From positions 29,059,469 to 29,123,468 of the forward strand of contig BTRK01000005.1 in the NCBI GenBank assembly GCA_036245805.1: DNA of 64,000 nucleotides, written 5' to 3'. The notes under the pieces were generated by a model. It did no database searches, had not been told where the DNA came from, and was given only the letters and a program-made list of their open reading frames with translations. Position numbers and translations under genes: made by a program. The stretch is from Pristionchus mayeri (Eukaryota > Nematoda > Chromadorea > Rhabditida > Neodiplogasteridae). The stretch's first letter is position 1; the number at the start of each line of letters is the position of its first letter. Positions 36,101 through 48,011 of the stretch are shown piece after piece.

Positions 36101-39100
36101 CCCAAATTCAAACATCAAAAGCGGAGCAATCATTCAGAGGATGGTGTATATGGAGTGGGAAAAAGGGTTTTACGAAAAGATCAACAACGTTATGAGGACT
36201 AGCAGTGCAATAGGAAGGATGAAGAAAGAGAAACAAGCGAGAGGGGGCGATGCAATGCATTCATCCAATGCCAATCTAGAATCAACTTGTCACCTCCTTG
36301 CCCCTCTCAGTATGAGATCACCTAGAGGCGGGGGTTCACTCCTCCATTCCCCTCTTCTCACCTAGGAGATAGGCAAAGGGCGGATCGGACTAGGGAGATA
36401 GGGCAGATTGATTGACTAGCTTTGCGGTCGATCTCTTCTTGAGACAAAAGACATCACTCCGGGAGGGAGGCATCCCTCTTCGAGATCTTCTAATCCCAAC
36501 TAATCTTTGGCACTTCTCTCTCTCTCTCCCACACACGAATGCATTATGTGCCGTGTTTCTTTCTCGAACACCGCCAATTATACTCGAGTGGATAGGAGAG
36601 AGGGAGCAAGGGGACGGGAGAGAACGGGAGTATGGCGAGGGACAGGAACTCTCACTTAGAAAACATGTCATCAATACCTTCCAACCCTCGCTCCTTCAAT
36701 TGGGAGATGGCCTGTCCTTGTCGTATGTTGTCAGCCAGCCAACGCATAGACACACACTCCCATTTGATTGGGGCTGCATGATGACACCAGAGAAGAGTAG
36801 GCAGATGGGTGACAGCCCTCCTCTCACCATCTCCAGAGATACCACTACTTACGCCCATCGGATTGTATGTCTCTCTCCTCGTCAAACAACGGCTGCGTGT
36901 CCATAGGTGGGCACCATCGAAGCCAGCTGTGAAACACCCCCCGGTTTTTGGAAAATTTTGTCACAAGAACGATCATTTTCACCCCCCCCCCCCTTTTTTT
37001 GACCCTAAACACCCCCGGTTTTCGATTGCCAGCTTCAACAACCGCCCACATATGTGCGTGTCTGATAATCCCACTACAGAAGTGTATTCTCCTCGAGATT
37101 ATGACCTCATCCTAGAGATAAAGATGGAGCTTCAGCGTCATTGGCATTGCGCTAATCGCGTGCAGGTCAGGTAGGCTAGCGAGGATGTGGATGATGCATG
37201 CCGTTCCCACAATTGGTCATCATCAAGAGGTAGCGCAACAAGTAGAAGGAGAGAAGACATAGAAGAGAAAAGACAAAACAACATCCGAGTCTCATTTCAT
37301 GGACATAGTGGTGGGTATTGAAGAAGCCCCTAGTGTCACGCAATGGGGTCTTCCCTCTATTCTCATCTACCGTAGCTTCGCCTGTGCACTCCTCCATGGT
37401 AACCCCTTATCCCTCTCCTTCCATTCACTTACCCCTTGTCGTCCATCTCTGCTCCCGAACTGGCTCCTGAGTCCGATCGGTTGCTGGCGGATCCTCCACT
37501 GCTGTTCAGTCCGAGACTCGCCAATCCCATCGACTGCGAGTGGTGCTGCATCTGAGACAGCTGCTGATGCAGCGACGACTGACTGCCCCGCATCGCACCC
37601 AACGTCGACGAGAACATCTCTGAAGGGAAAGGATCAGTGAGCAATGAGAGACCAGAATAGACATGGATATGATAACAACAAGGGAAAACAAGACTGGCTA
37701 GACTCGCTAACAGGAATCACCAAAGCATCACGTAATCCACCACCCAATCGTCTACCATTCAAGCATTCGTCACATAATAAATGGGGCGGCGCGCGTCTCT
37801 TAGTCCCCAAACTATAGTAATCAATCAATACAGTCTCTATTCTCCTCCCATTGTCCCCTCTGGCGAATCTCCTCAAGTAGCCCACATCCGTTGCTGCTAA
37901 TCCATCAATCGACATTTCTCATCTCGCCCATGCCTCCTAGCAGTGATCTACCATCCTCTATACATTCAGTCAGGCTCTTGATGGATGACGGGATAATGCC
38001 ATTCTCAGTTACGGTAGCCACAGGGATCGCTTTTCTGTATCCCGAGAATGGAGGAAACTGGAGGCCCGAGCGGGATCCTCTTTCTCTCGCACCGACCGAA
38101 GGATGGCCACCAAAGAACGGGGGAAAGAGGGCGGGGGCATGCATAGACAAACAACAACAGACGAGAGGAGAGATGGAGGAGGACTTCCATTCCCTTTCCT
38201 CTTCTCTTCGTTTGCATTGCATTATAAACGGGTCATCCAGGGCGCCAAATCGGAAGAGCAGGCAGATGGCCTCCCCCCCCCCTTCCTGGCGGATGTTCCA
38301 TTTCAAGCGGGAAAGAAGTCGGTGGATCAGCCACTCCTCACTCTCTATCTCTCTCTCCAGACCAGGCAGACAAAGGGAGATTTCGCAGCGGGCGCAGGAG
38401 GAGAGCAAGGTGGTCGCATAGACCGCCTGGGGCGAGAGACAGATAAAGAGATGGAGCACCACCAGTTCAATCAATGCCATTTGCATCTCAGAAATTGAAA
38501 CTGGTGTTGAGAAAATATGAATGGGAATAGTGAGATGGAATGGGTTGCCAGGTGAGAGACATGATAAAGCACCATCAATCTTCTCTGAAGAGGGGGCAGA
38601 CTGGGGGTAGGTCACTTGAGGGTGGGATCATCTCTCCCCCCCCCCCCCCCCAATTCTACTTCTCACACAGATGCATCACACATGTCCAGTAGGAATTAGT
38701 TCAGCGCTAGGAAGAGGTATACTTTAAATTCAAATGTTGACCGATGAGCGAAGTAGAGGAGTCAAAAAAAGAGCAATCATCACCAGGACAGCCGGATGAG
38801 GAAAGGAAAAAGGTAGACCTCATTTCGGACACGAAACGACTCTACCGGGGCATACAAAGGTAGTTAGAGGAGAAAGAGAGAGGATAGGGGGGGGGGGAAG
38901 AGGAGACGAGCGAACGCCCCTTTATTTCTAGCCTTTTTGCTATTCGCACCCTTCTAAGTCGTTCAAAATGCAGCTACAAATAACGCGAAGGAGAGAGTCG
39001 GTTCAGGGACTACAGAATGCAGTCTCGAAAGTAGTCGCCCATTCAAAGGTTTACAGCCCCCGGCAGGAAAGCAATGAAGCAGCGGCGACTAGGAGGGGGA

Positions 39101-39853
39101 TTAACAGAGACCCTGAGAAGGAGTGGAGGAGGAAAAAAGGACGGAGAAAGAAACGAGATAGGGAGAGGAGAAGACAAGTAGGCAATGGCTACTTGTTCAT
39201 GCCGAATGGACGCCCTAAGACCACCCCGATACCCCCTTCCTCTCTTCATTAGACTCCGCCCACTGACTGCTACCTTTCCGACTATAAGTGGTAATCATCC
39301 GTTATCAGGCCCTAATCACCGTATAATCTGCTCACTCCTCTTCCTCCTCACCAAGGTTCGACCAGATTAAGTGTGACACCGAGGATCATCCTACCGCCCG
39401 TTATTAACTCTCTATCGAGGGGCGAGGGAGGGAGGGAGGTGGACAGTGAGGTTGCAGATTAAATCCGTGCGAAAATGATGATCCGGCCATCTAATCTCGC
39501 GTGACGAGATCTGCCCCTGTCACCCATCATCAGATAACTGCCCTCCCATCAGCACACTTCCACCCCATTCCCACGCAGTCCTGTCTGTCCTAGATCAACC
39601 AAATCAATCAAATCAGACAATTTCCTAACATACATCATAAGATAAACAATATATATATAACTATATAAATGTGCTCACGCTGCTCTAGCGAGTCGACTCT
39701 CAGCTGCTGCTGCAAGAGTGCTGCAGCTGCAGCAGAGCCCAACTGGAGACCCGAGTAGTCCGAGCTGGAAGGCGAGGAGGCGGTGAGAGAAGACGCGCCC
39801 TCTCGGGAACACGAAGACGTCGAGTGGAATCCGTCCTCCGATGATGAGTTCAT
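30199..39853 (-). CDS. mex-3: MEX-3, KH-domain RNA-binding protein
   Basis: Fourteen exons (39853-39679, 37619-37433, 33768-33593, 32377-32320, 32239-32146, 32074-31874, 31798-31736, 31638-31536, 31434-31307, 31086-30972, 30863-30729, 30614-30581, 30502-30410, 30319-30199) join in frame to about 560 residues. The N-terminal part is Ser/Gln-rich. KH1 begins [20 protein letters not shown] (GXXG = GRQG). KH2 includes [20 protein letters not shown] (GPKG) and [15 protein letters not shown]. The tail is Ala/Ser/Pro-rich and ends near [19 protein letters not shown]-3 represses translation of germline and early embryonic mRNAs such as pal-1 in C. elegans. As in C. elegans, no RING domain is seen. 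Introns 1 and 2 are about 2.1 and 3.7 kb and full of purine or pyrimidine runs. Confidence 0.95.
33769..37432. other. mex-3 intron 2, low complexity
   Basis: About 3.7 kb of strongly strand-biased purine and pyrimidine runs with several G/C homopolymers (for example near 34592 and 36980). Many open frames occur on both strands because stops are rare in such sequence. None has exon borders or family similarity, so I call no gene here. Confidence 0.6.
37620..39678. other. mex-3 intron 1
   Basis: About 2.1 kb. It contains a C run near 38637-38650 and a G run near 38888. A 236-codon minus-strand frame (37905-38615) has no domain I recognise and looks like composition, not coding. A retained or alternative 5' exon cannot be excluded. 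Confidence 0.5.
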
Positions 39854-41617
39854 CCTTCAAAGACAGAGAGATGAAGATAGATTACGGTCTAGAGAAAACA
39901 ATGACAATAATAACCTTCGTATAAGCGCGCAACGAGATTCAAATAAATACAGGTGACCAATCAAACAGTAATAAGGTACTTCGAAATGCCGACAAGCAAG
40001 TGATGAGCGGGTGAGGGGGATTGGATGGAGAGTTCTCGCGATAGGGAGAGGACTGGGGGACGGGGCTGGTCGCGGCCGAGGGTAATTGGCGTATGCGCTT
40101 TGTTCACTAGGAGGAGGCGAGTGGGGAGAACGCGCGAGAGGTTCACCAGATGGGGGGAGGAGAGAGGGAAAGCGAGGAGAGGGAGGGATGGCACAAGGAC
40201 AGATAACATCTGCCGCGCATCTGCCTGTATCCTACCTTAGATTCGGCCGAGAAGAGGAGGATCTCCCTCAGTGACTACCCTCTCTGCGGGAGTTGCTCAA
40301 TAGGGACAAGTAACAGCGAGTGCTCACCACAAATCAGATGCCATTTCCGGATAGGACTCCCCTCTCCCTCTCTTCTGTTGCTGCTCTTCCTAAGAGATTG
40401 CTCGTCTCGATTCGCTCCCTTCCCTCACAACTCGAATCCCAGCAGCGGAGGGTTCTCCTTCTCCGTATCTAGTTCCCATTAAGAGTCATTTCCCAAGAGG
40501 CGAGCCAGCCGCAAGCAAGACGTTGCGAAAAGAGAGCAAAGATGGTAGAGTCGGGAGGAAGCGAATCGTGAAATCAACTCGGAGGAGAAAGGGCCCTCAG
40601 AAGGGGACATACACATGCATAGGCAAGTGTGCATCAAAGAGCAAGAAAGGAGGGAATGGACGTGCAATATACACCGGAATCGGCTGTCCAAAGTTTGAGC
40701 GCATGTGGGAGCGGAGCGAGAAATAATTCAGGGTTGACTGGAGCAAAACCGTAGCAGTAACTAACTAGCCAACTCGTCGAGTGCCATCGTCCCAGTAAGT
40801 AAACACGAAGGGGAGTGAGAAGTGGACAGTACCGTGGATAGGTGAGAAGAGAGAGAGCGGAGCGGCAACTGAGAGGAGATCACAACTACTCCTCCTACAC
40901 TCCCACTTTCCCGCCAATTTCCCCTCCCAGAGAATGGCAAGGGGTGAAATGGTAATCAGCTGAAGATCGCGCGCAACAGATGGGATCGGGATGCGGGGAG
41001 AGTGGGAAGAATGGGGATTGAGGAGAGATGACCTGCAGCGGTCTGATGGATACAAGTATGCACATGGCCAAGTAGGGGAAGAGGCACAAGTGAGAGATGA
41101 GGCGACGAGGGGTGCCTGGGGGTGAAGGAGAATAGAGGCCTATTTGTGCGCGTCGAGAGCAAAAAAGAAGACGAGAGGGAGTAGCCGCGGCCTGGTACGT
41201 GTGCGGTAGCCGGACAACAAGGGACGTCGTCTCTCGAAGGCCACCGGTGTAGCCATCCATCGACCATGCACAGGGACGGAGCATCAATAGCAGCAGATGA
41301 GCAAATACTCTGCACAGATCAAAGCAACCGACAAGAATGATAAAAAAGAATGACAAACAGTGCCCCAGAGGGACATTCAAGAACAAAAAAATCATTCATT
41401 CAACGGAGAAACACGAAATAAAGAATGTAAACAAAATAGCGCGGGAAAAGCCAATATTTAAATTGCGAAGAGCGGGAAAGAGCGATAAACACCGAGGAGC
41501 GAAATTGCACTTTATTCTCGTACTATTTTATTGATTTTTTATTATTGAAATATTTTTCTTTTGATTTTGCTATTTTCCAAGCATCATATTCTTTTCGGGT
41601 CATAATGGAAACGAACT
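39854..41617. other. Upstream region of mex-3
   Basis: No gene supported. Long minus-strand frames near 40.9-41.4 kb are hydrophobic and Pro/Ser-rich, without splice structure or similarity. The region probably contains the mex-3 promoter and 5' UTR. Confidence 0.4.
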
Positions 41618-42068
41618 GTGCCATATCAAATTAGATATTGCGCGGCCACCCGAAGGATCATAATGAGCCTGATGCGGTATTTACGGGGTCACCCGCTGAC
41701 AGGATGCATTATCGCGGCCTTACAAGAACCACCTGTTACCTACATGCACCTGCTTGAATACTCGCAATGGGATGATCCTTCACTACAGTTGCCGACTCTC
41801 TTTCATCTCGATCGATCATCTACAGTACCCTTCCCGCATCTTCCCAGCTGCTTTTGGACACAATGGGTGCTCTTCCCTTGTTGGTCACCTAAGTGCGAGA
41901 TCCCCTCTGGAGGAAGTTCCTGAGATGTCCCAGACTGGCAGTTCTTTGATGGACTCTCTTGCCACTTCAATAGATGATCCATCCTTCATTCCTTTGTCTC
42001 GTTCCCTCATTCTCAGCCTTGACTCCTTTGAACTGTGCCGACTCACACCCACAAGCGAGGCTAAATAG
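41618..42068 (+). CDS. Hypothetical small gene
   Basis: Two overlapping plus-strand frames could be joined by a short intron. The first starts near 41618 (MSLMRYLRGHPLTG inside it). The second ends at 42068 and contains EEVPEMSQTGSSLMDSLATS and FIPLSRSLILSLDSFELC. An acceptor-like TTCCCAG precedes the second part near 41849. The coding look is moderate, and I recognise no family. It lies between the mex-3 promoter and the end of the phosphatase-like gene. Confidence 0.25.
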
Positions 42069-42343
42069 GGTTGAAGTGTCCTAGCTTACAGACAGTCTTC
42101 CGGATTACTGTATCGCTCTAATCTCTCAGGGGCAATTGGGTGAGAGATGCACCTGTCACTCACTTCTTCCCATTGTCTTCCCTGGGTGCGAATTATCCCT
42201 TCCCCTTCCCATCTCGGTCAGATCAATCAAGATGGACTGCTCTGATATCCACCGTCCTAGACTGATCTTTATTCATCGTCGTGCGGGTCGTGGTGTGGAG
42301 GGGGGAGGGATGCAGCGTGTGCGTCTTGCACCGACGATTTTTC

Positions 42344-44610
42344 TCATTCCTTTGAATTCGCCATGTGATCCTTGTACTGCTCGGCGAAAGTGCGCACACG
42401 AGGATCATGCTCCAGCTTCTCGAATGTCTGCAATCGATTGAATACGGTAGATGCATAGGATACGGTATGCTCACCGGACAATCGATAATGTGCTGAATGA
42501 GGGCAGAGTGAAGGGTGATGGACTGGGTGAGGGACTGAAAGGAGAAAACTTGATCCTTGATCTATGTGTCCACCTGGATAGAGTGTAGTCTGTGCTCCCT
42601 GAGGGAGACAATGCAACTGTTGAGATTGACCTCCTTACACGTGTCATCGTGCATTCTAGCGTGCACCATCTCAAAAGATCAAAGATCAGAGATCAAACTA
42701 CAAGCTGCAATAACCTTGAGTGCTGCGAAGGTCGATGCTCTTCCCACTCCCGCGCTACTCATGTAGACATGGGGAGAGGAGTACCTCAAACGAGTTATCG
42801 ATTGCCTTCAATAGAACTACCGTACTTCCTGAAGACAGATTCGAGCTGCCAGAGTTCAGTCAGCTTGATGTTCTCGTCGCCTCCCCACGCGTAGCAGTGT
42901 ACGTGCACGTACCTGTGTGTCATGATATATTTCGGTACTCCGGTTTATCGAGGACTGACTTTCTGACGTCTCCCATGCACATGAGATAGACGTTCATCGT
43001 CCACTCCGCGCTCACCGCCAGACGATGCGTGTGGGTTACGGTAATGCGCGGCGAGATCTGAACCGTCGCCCTGAAAGAATTATCGATAAATTAGAGGCGC
43101 GGTATAAGGTACTTGTTAACGGGGAAGATCTGGTCGGCTCCGAACGAAAGGAACTCGTTGTCGTCACAGAAGAGGAGCACTCCCTGCAGATTGATCTTTG
43201 ATCTTTGATCTCTCGTCCCTTTCCCCTCACCTTGATGTCATTCTCAGCGACCATCGTCCAGAAGGCAACCTTGCACTCGGGCAGAGGCAACTGGGCAACG
43301 ATTGCCTGCAATGGTACCGTAAACTGGAGTACGGTAATGGGGTACGGTACCATCTTTTTGGGTGGATCTTCAGGCTTCTTGCCCGGTTCGATGGCAACCC
43401 AGTTGGCATTGAGATAGAGCGAGGAGTCGGAGAAGAGCACGCGGGTCTGATCGATGCAGATCACGTCTGAGATCAAAGATCACATCATCCCGAGGATACG
43501 GTAGTACCCTCGAATCGATTGAGGCAGAGGTTGTCATCGAATGCGGCTCTGCTCACTGAGTTGGGCAGTGTGCCGAGGAACTTGCGATGCTGGTCTATCA
43601 CACTCGCGAACTTGATGTCCAGGAACTTGGAGATCTTGCTGCCTGCGAAGGGTACGGTACTCGCTCCATCTACCGTAATCCCACCCGATCCTGCGCCCTG
43701 CTTGCCCTTCTTCTTCTCCGTCTTGTCCATATCGGGACTGGGTTTCTGGGGTCTCAGGCCGGGTCGAGCCTGTTGTGGCAGTGGCTGTTGCTGTGTAGGT
43801 CTTTGCTGCATCTGTTGAGGGGGAGGAGGTCGTGCAGCAGGAGCAGGTCTCGGAGCTGCACCACCACCCTGCTGAGGCTGCTGCTGCTGCGGGGGTCTCT
43901 TCTGTTGCTGTGGTGGATGCATTCCGGGCATTGACTCAGCGCTCAGCGTCTGACTGCTTCGCACCGCTCCCTTCGCCTGAAATACCGTATCTTCAACCAC
44001 TTTTTCTACAGTAACCCACCGGAATTGGAGGGCCCTGACCGGGCACGGGAGGCTGGGCACGAGCACCCTGCTGGTTCTGTGCCTGCTGAGCCTGTTGCTG
44101 CATCATCTTCTGCTGCTGCAACTGCTGCAGCTGCTGCTGTTGCTGTTGCTGCAGCTGCTGTGCTCTCACAGCACCCGGATGAGGTTGAGGGGAGGGCCCG
44201 CCAGGTCCACCCTGCTGCCAATGGCCATCCATCGGAGGAGTGACGGCGACCAGCTCTCAAGAGAGATACGGTAACCATCGATCACTTCCATCTACCGTAC
44301 CTCCCTTTCCTCTCTTCTTCTGGTCGGGCCCCTTGCCTGGTCCATGGGGCGAGATCTTCGGCATCTGCGGGTGTTTATCCTTCTTGCCCTGAATGAGGAA
44401 GTTACCGTAACCCTACAGTGCTTCAACCCTCTCTTGCGTGTACCTTCTTGCCCTTGTTCTTCCAAGTGGACGAAGTTTTGCTCTTCTTTTTGTCCTTCTT
44501 ATCTTTCTTCTTCGATCCTTTATCTTTCTTCTCTGTAATGTCGTAGATACATTTCGTAGCCACGGTTATTTTTTTCGAGAAAAAAACTTACTATTCTTCG
44601 ACGATCCCAT
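42344..44610 (-). CDS. Tyrosine-phosphatase-like protein with inactive catalytic loop
   Basis: Fourteen exons (44610-44592, 44532-44444, 44388-44301, 44255-44020, 43976-43508, 43466-43351, 43305-43231, 43183-43113, 43070-42981, 42912-42826, 42784-42715, 42669-42574, 42534-42475, 42427-42344) give about 549 residues. A Lys-rich start (KKKDKGSKKKDKKDKKK) is followed by a Gln/Pro-rich stretch and a classical PTP fold: CLNRFEGDVICIDQTRVLF, YLNANWVAIEP, AQLPLPECKVAFWTMVAEND, SLREHRLHSIQ. The WPD loop reads WGGDENI. The signature HCSAGVGRTG is replaced by MSSAGVGRAS, so the nucleophilic Cys is Ser while the Arg remains. A C-to-S PTP binds phosphotyrosine but cannot hydrolyse it; a scaffold or decoy role is inferred. 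The exon at 43976-43508 may contain a further in-frame intron of about 50 nt near 43640-43690. Confidence 0.82.
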
Positions 44611-44846
44611 CGCAACCGGCTGTGACGATCGACTTGATTGAAAATGAATGGAGAAGAGTGGAGAAAACAGCTTGACAAAATTAAAATATACAAATCAATC
44701 AAGTCACTTTGTGATTTTAGAATTCCACCGTATCATTTTCCTTACAAGTTGTTGGCGCCGCCCTGTAATACGCCGCCCCGCCAGTTTTTCCTTTTTATTG
44801 ATTTTAATAGGTTCATTCTAAATATAATTTTGTATTTTTTGTAGGT
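44611..44846. promoter_or_regulatory. Divergent promoter region of the phosphatase-like gene and nuo-2
   Basis: Only 236 bp separate the two start codons, which face away from each other. Both upstream elements, and any 5' UTRs, must fit here. An acceptor TTTTTTGTAG ends two bases before the nuo-2 ATG. No TATA box is evident. Confidence 0.5.
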
Positions 44847-46538
44847 ATGCTCAGGCGGCTGGTGCCTCTCGCTTCTCGTGGCGCCTCCGCTGCTCCTTTC
44901 TCTTCGGCAGCCACGACCGAGGCCGCCCAAGAAAAGAAACGTATGTTTTTCCAATTACGTTTCTCCTAATTAGGCCTAATTCACCGTGGCTCATTTCATT
45001 ACCTCCTGATTCTCAGCCACGATCTGGAAGATCGACGAGAAGACGCGTGACAAGCTCGCGAACTTCGGTCGTTACGCCGCCCAGTGCCTGCCCAAGTTCG
45101 TCCAGCAAGTTCAGGTTGAATTTCACTTCCTTTTCATTGTTTTTACGATTTATGCTTGGTTTAATCCTCCAATTTCGTTAGTTCGCTGCTGGCGACGAGC
45201 TCGAGCTCCTCATTCACCCCACTGGAGTCGTTCCCGTTCTCTCCTTCCTCAAGGTTTGTTCACTTATCAAGTTTCCCTTACCATGCAGTTATTCACGTTA
45301 ATTTTCCTTATATATTTCCTTTGTAATAAAATCAAATGATCCAATAAGTAATTAAATTTAACATCTCAGGGCAACCACTCTGCCCAGTTCACCAACCTTA
45401 CCTTCATCTGCGGTGTCGACGTACCCGCTCGCCAGAACAGATTCGAGGTTTATATTTTTCTCCTTCATTCGCTTTATAAAATTGAACATACTGACGCTAT
45501 GATCGTGGACGCTCTTTTCATGAGCTTTCTGTATAGTCATTGACAAGATATAAGCACATGTCTCAGGTTGTCTACTCGCTCTTCTCCGTCCGATTCAACG
45601 CTCGTATTCGAGTCCGCACCTACACTGATGAGGTACCGCCTACTCTTTGTGTTTAATCGCTTGCTCGTAAACCTAAGCGTCATATACGACTAACCCTTGG
45701 GCAATGATATACTCTTTATTTATTGATTTACTAAATACATGTTTAGGTTGCTCCCATCGAATCTGCCACTCCCGTCTTCAAGGGAGCCAACTGGTTCGAG
45801 AGAGAGGTAATTTTGTATGATTTTAAAAAATCAAAAATGCGTTCCGAATTCCCTCGTTTCTGAACAATGTCTCTATGAGCTCTGTCTCTCTGTCTGTCTG
45901 TGTCTGTCTGTGTGTCAGCTCTGTCTATGAATCATAAATCTGGAACATATTTTGAGTATTCGAACGTTGAATTTTCTAACCCCACCTTATTCCATTGGCA
46001 GGTGTACGACATGTACGGCGTGTGGTTCAACAACCACCCCGATCTTCGTCGTATTCTCACCGACTACGGATTCGAGGGACATCCTTTCAGGAAGGACTTC
46101 CCTCTCTCGGGATACAACGAGGTATGCCTCGCTCTTTTGAGTGTTGATGATTTGGGTGACTCCTGCATATCCTCATTTTGAAAATATTAAATTAGTAAAT
46201 TACGATGTCATTAGGCACAATCAGCAACGACGAAGTAAAACTATTGGGAACCGTTCAAACATTCTTTCAGGTTCGCTACGATCCCGAGCTGAAGCGCATC
46301 GTGTACGAACCCAGCGAGCTTGCCCAGGAATTCAGGTATGGTATATTTTATTCATCCTGACTATCCATTGAATGTCCACTTTATAAGATGCATTTTTTAT
46401 TCAGAAAAAGTTATCAACCTTATATTTTTCAGGAAATTCGACCTCGAGTCTCCATGGGAGCAGTTCCCCGCCTTCCGCAACGAGAGCATGGCTGCCGCCT
46501 ACGAGAAGATCGAGTTGAACCCCACCGAGAAGAAGTAG
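44847..46538 (+). CDS. nuo-2: NADH:ubiquinone oxidoreductase core subunit S3 (30 kDa, complex I)
   Basis: Nine exons (44847-44940, 45017-45114, 45182-45253, 45370-45447, 45567-45632, 45747-45806, 46002-46121, 46271-46335, 46433-46538) give 252 residues. The first ~30 residues are Arg/Ala/Ser-rich, like a mitochondrial presequence. Family blocks are [74 protein letters not shown] and [25 protein letters not shown]3 is a core subunit of the hydrophilic arm of complex I in the mitochondrial matrix. All junctions are in frame and length is normal. Introns lack the TACGGTA motif, although two copies lie just after the stop codon. Confidence 0.97.
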
Positions 46539-47044
46539 AATGGATACGGTAGAATACGGTAGTTCCGATTATCGATTGATGTAAAGTTTCCTCGTTCAGG
46601 ATAAAGTTATAGTTACGTTAAAGCCTTTATTAGTCGGTGTCGGCAGAAGAGCAAAGTTTTTGCCGACAGTTTTTACGTAGAGTATCTCGTGCAATAGGAT
46701 GGGGACACTGAAGGACTTCGGAGTGGAGTAGATTTACTAGCACCAAGTACTGTATTGACCTCTGTAACATACTATTCAGCACTTACATAGTGGAAATGTT
46801 GGGGGGCACACTCGTCGATTTGTGCTGTCTTCTCTACAGCGCACGAGAGATTGACAGCCAGAGGGAAACAAGGAACTTGAACACATACGAAATCTCTATA
46901 TTTACCGCGAGTATTGACTCGCAATAATTAAATTAAAAGGCGATCGAAAAATGCAAATGTATGAGAAAAATGAGGGGGGAGAGAGGCTCTCCCTCATCCA
47001 TTCATTTCCCATTTTGCTCTCCCCTGAGTGAGGCTGCATTCACT

Positions 47045-47355
47045 ATGCTCGCCTTAGCAGTTCTCATTGCTTTCATTTCGTCAATTGCCTTTGTTGCCAT
47101 GTGTAGAGGAGGAAAGAAGGTCGGCTACATTATCACTCTCGCACGTAATCCGTAAATTATCCAGGAAAATGCGCCTAAAGCGGGCAGTGCACCAGTGGTC
47201 CAGAAGAATGACATTGCACCAACTGAAGTGGGAGAGTGCCCCAAGGGTGAGTCCTCCTCCCTCCCCTCAAGGAATAGTTGATCCATCCAGACACGGTCGC
47301 TGACGTGAAGAGCAGTTGGGGAGACGGAGCTCCTGCTGCTGCCCCCAATTCATGA
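47045..47355 (+). CDS. Small single-span membrane protein, unknown function
   Basis: Three exons (47045-47119, 47165-47246, 47291-47355) join in frame to 73 residues. The start MLALAVLIAFISSIAFVAMC is one membrane span or an uncleaved signal anchor, followed by RGGKK. That is a positively charged stop that places the C-terminus in the cytosol by the positive-inside rule. The tail is polar and Pro/Ala-rich (ENAPKAGSAPVV...) and ends AAAPNS. A longer start at 46961 would add a basic leader and is less likely. I recognise no family. Similar small membrane proteins are common and poorly described in nematodes. Confidence 0.6.
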
Positions 47356-48011
47356 ATCTCGAGTCTCTTCCTACTACAGTCCCTCCACAGATCTAGCATT
47401 TGTGAACAAAAATATCGAATGAAATTTTCATTTCGAGTGCACATAAAAATGAAAACAAAGTGATTGAAGAAACACTAACGGGGAGAAAGTGAATAGTTCC
47501 TCTTAATCTTAATAATCCTACAGACAACCTATACGTCCCACTGAATTGAAAGAATCTCAAATGTTTGTATACCTTCTTGGTCGGGGCGACTAGGACACCG
47601 AAGCTAAATGTTAACATTTAGATGTTTGTGCAGCATTTGAATAAATGAGAATTGTGGAAAAGAATCATTAGCGTAGAATACTTCCGACCATCGATGTAAA
47701 GTTTTCATTTTTACGTGAAAGCAAATATGTCTGTGTCAGCGCAACAAAGATATAAAACCAGTATTTATGCAGTATAAAACATGAGTATCTCGTACAATAG
47801 GGAATGTTCAGAATATACAACTAGCTCTTCGTTATTGCATCATCACAATATCATTATTACTTATTATTTCTTACCGTGTATTTGAGAGAGAAAAAAGGGT
47901 ACGTAAAGCATCGCAGAAATGAGTATGACTAGAAAGTCATCGATCGATTCACCTACTAATTAACATAATTAATTTTAAAAATATAATAATTTTCTTGACG
48001 AGGCAAGATCT
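47356..48011. other. Short convergent intergenic region
   Basis: AT-rich DNA between the small membrane protein gene (+) and the 3' end of the BLTP2-like gene (-). No gene seen. Confidence 0.5.

Noticed and set aside
37905..38615. 236-codon minus-strand frame in mex-3 intron 1
   Set aside because: No recognised domain, biased composition from purine/pyrimidine runs, and equally long overlapping frames on the other strand.
40895..41395. 166-codon hydrophobic minus-strand frame
   Set aside because: Low-complexity Ser/Pro/Leu-rich reading of pyrimidine runs, with no exon borders and several overlapping frames of similar length.
42866..42912. VHVHC in the phosphatase-like gene as the catalytic Cys
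   Set aside because: Its position aligns with the strand before the WPD loop (YAWGGDENI follows). The true signature loop is downstream at 42784-42715 and reads MSSAGVGRAS.
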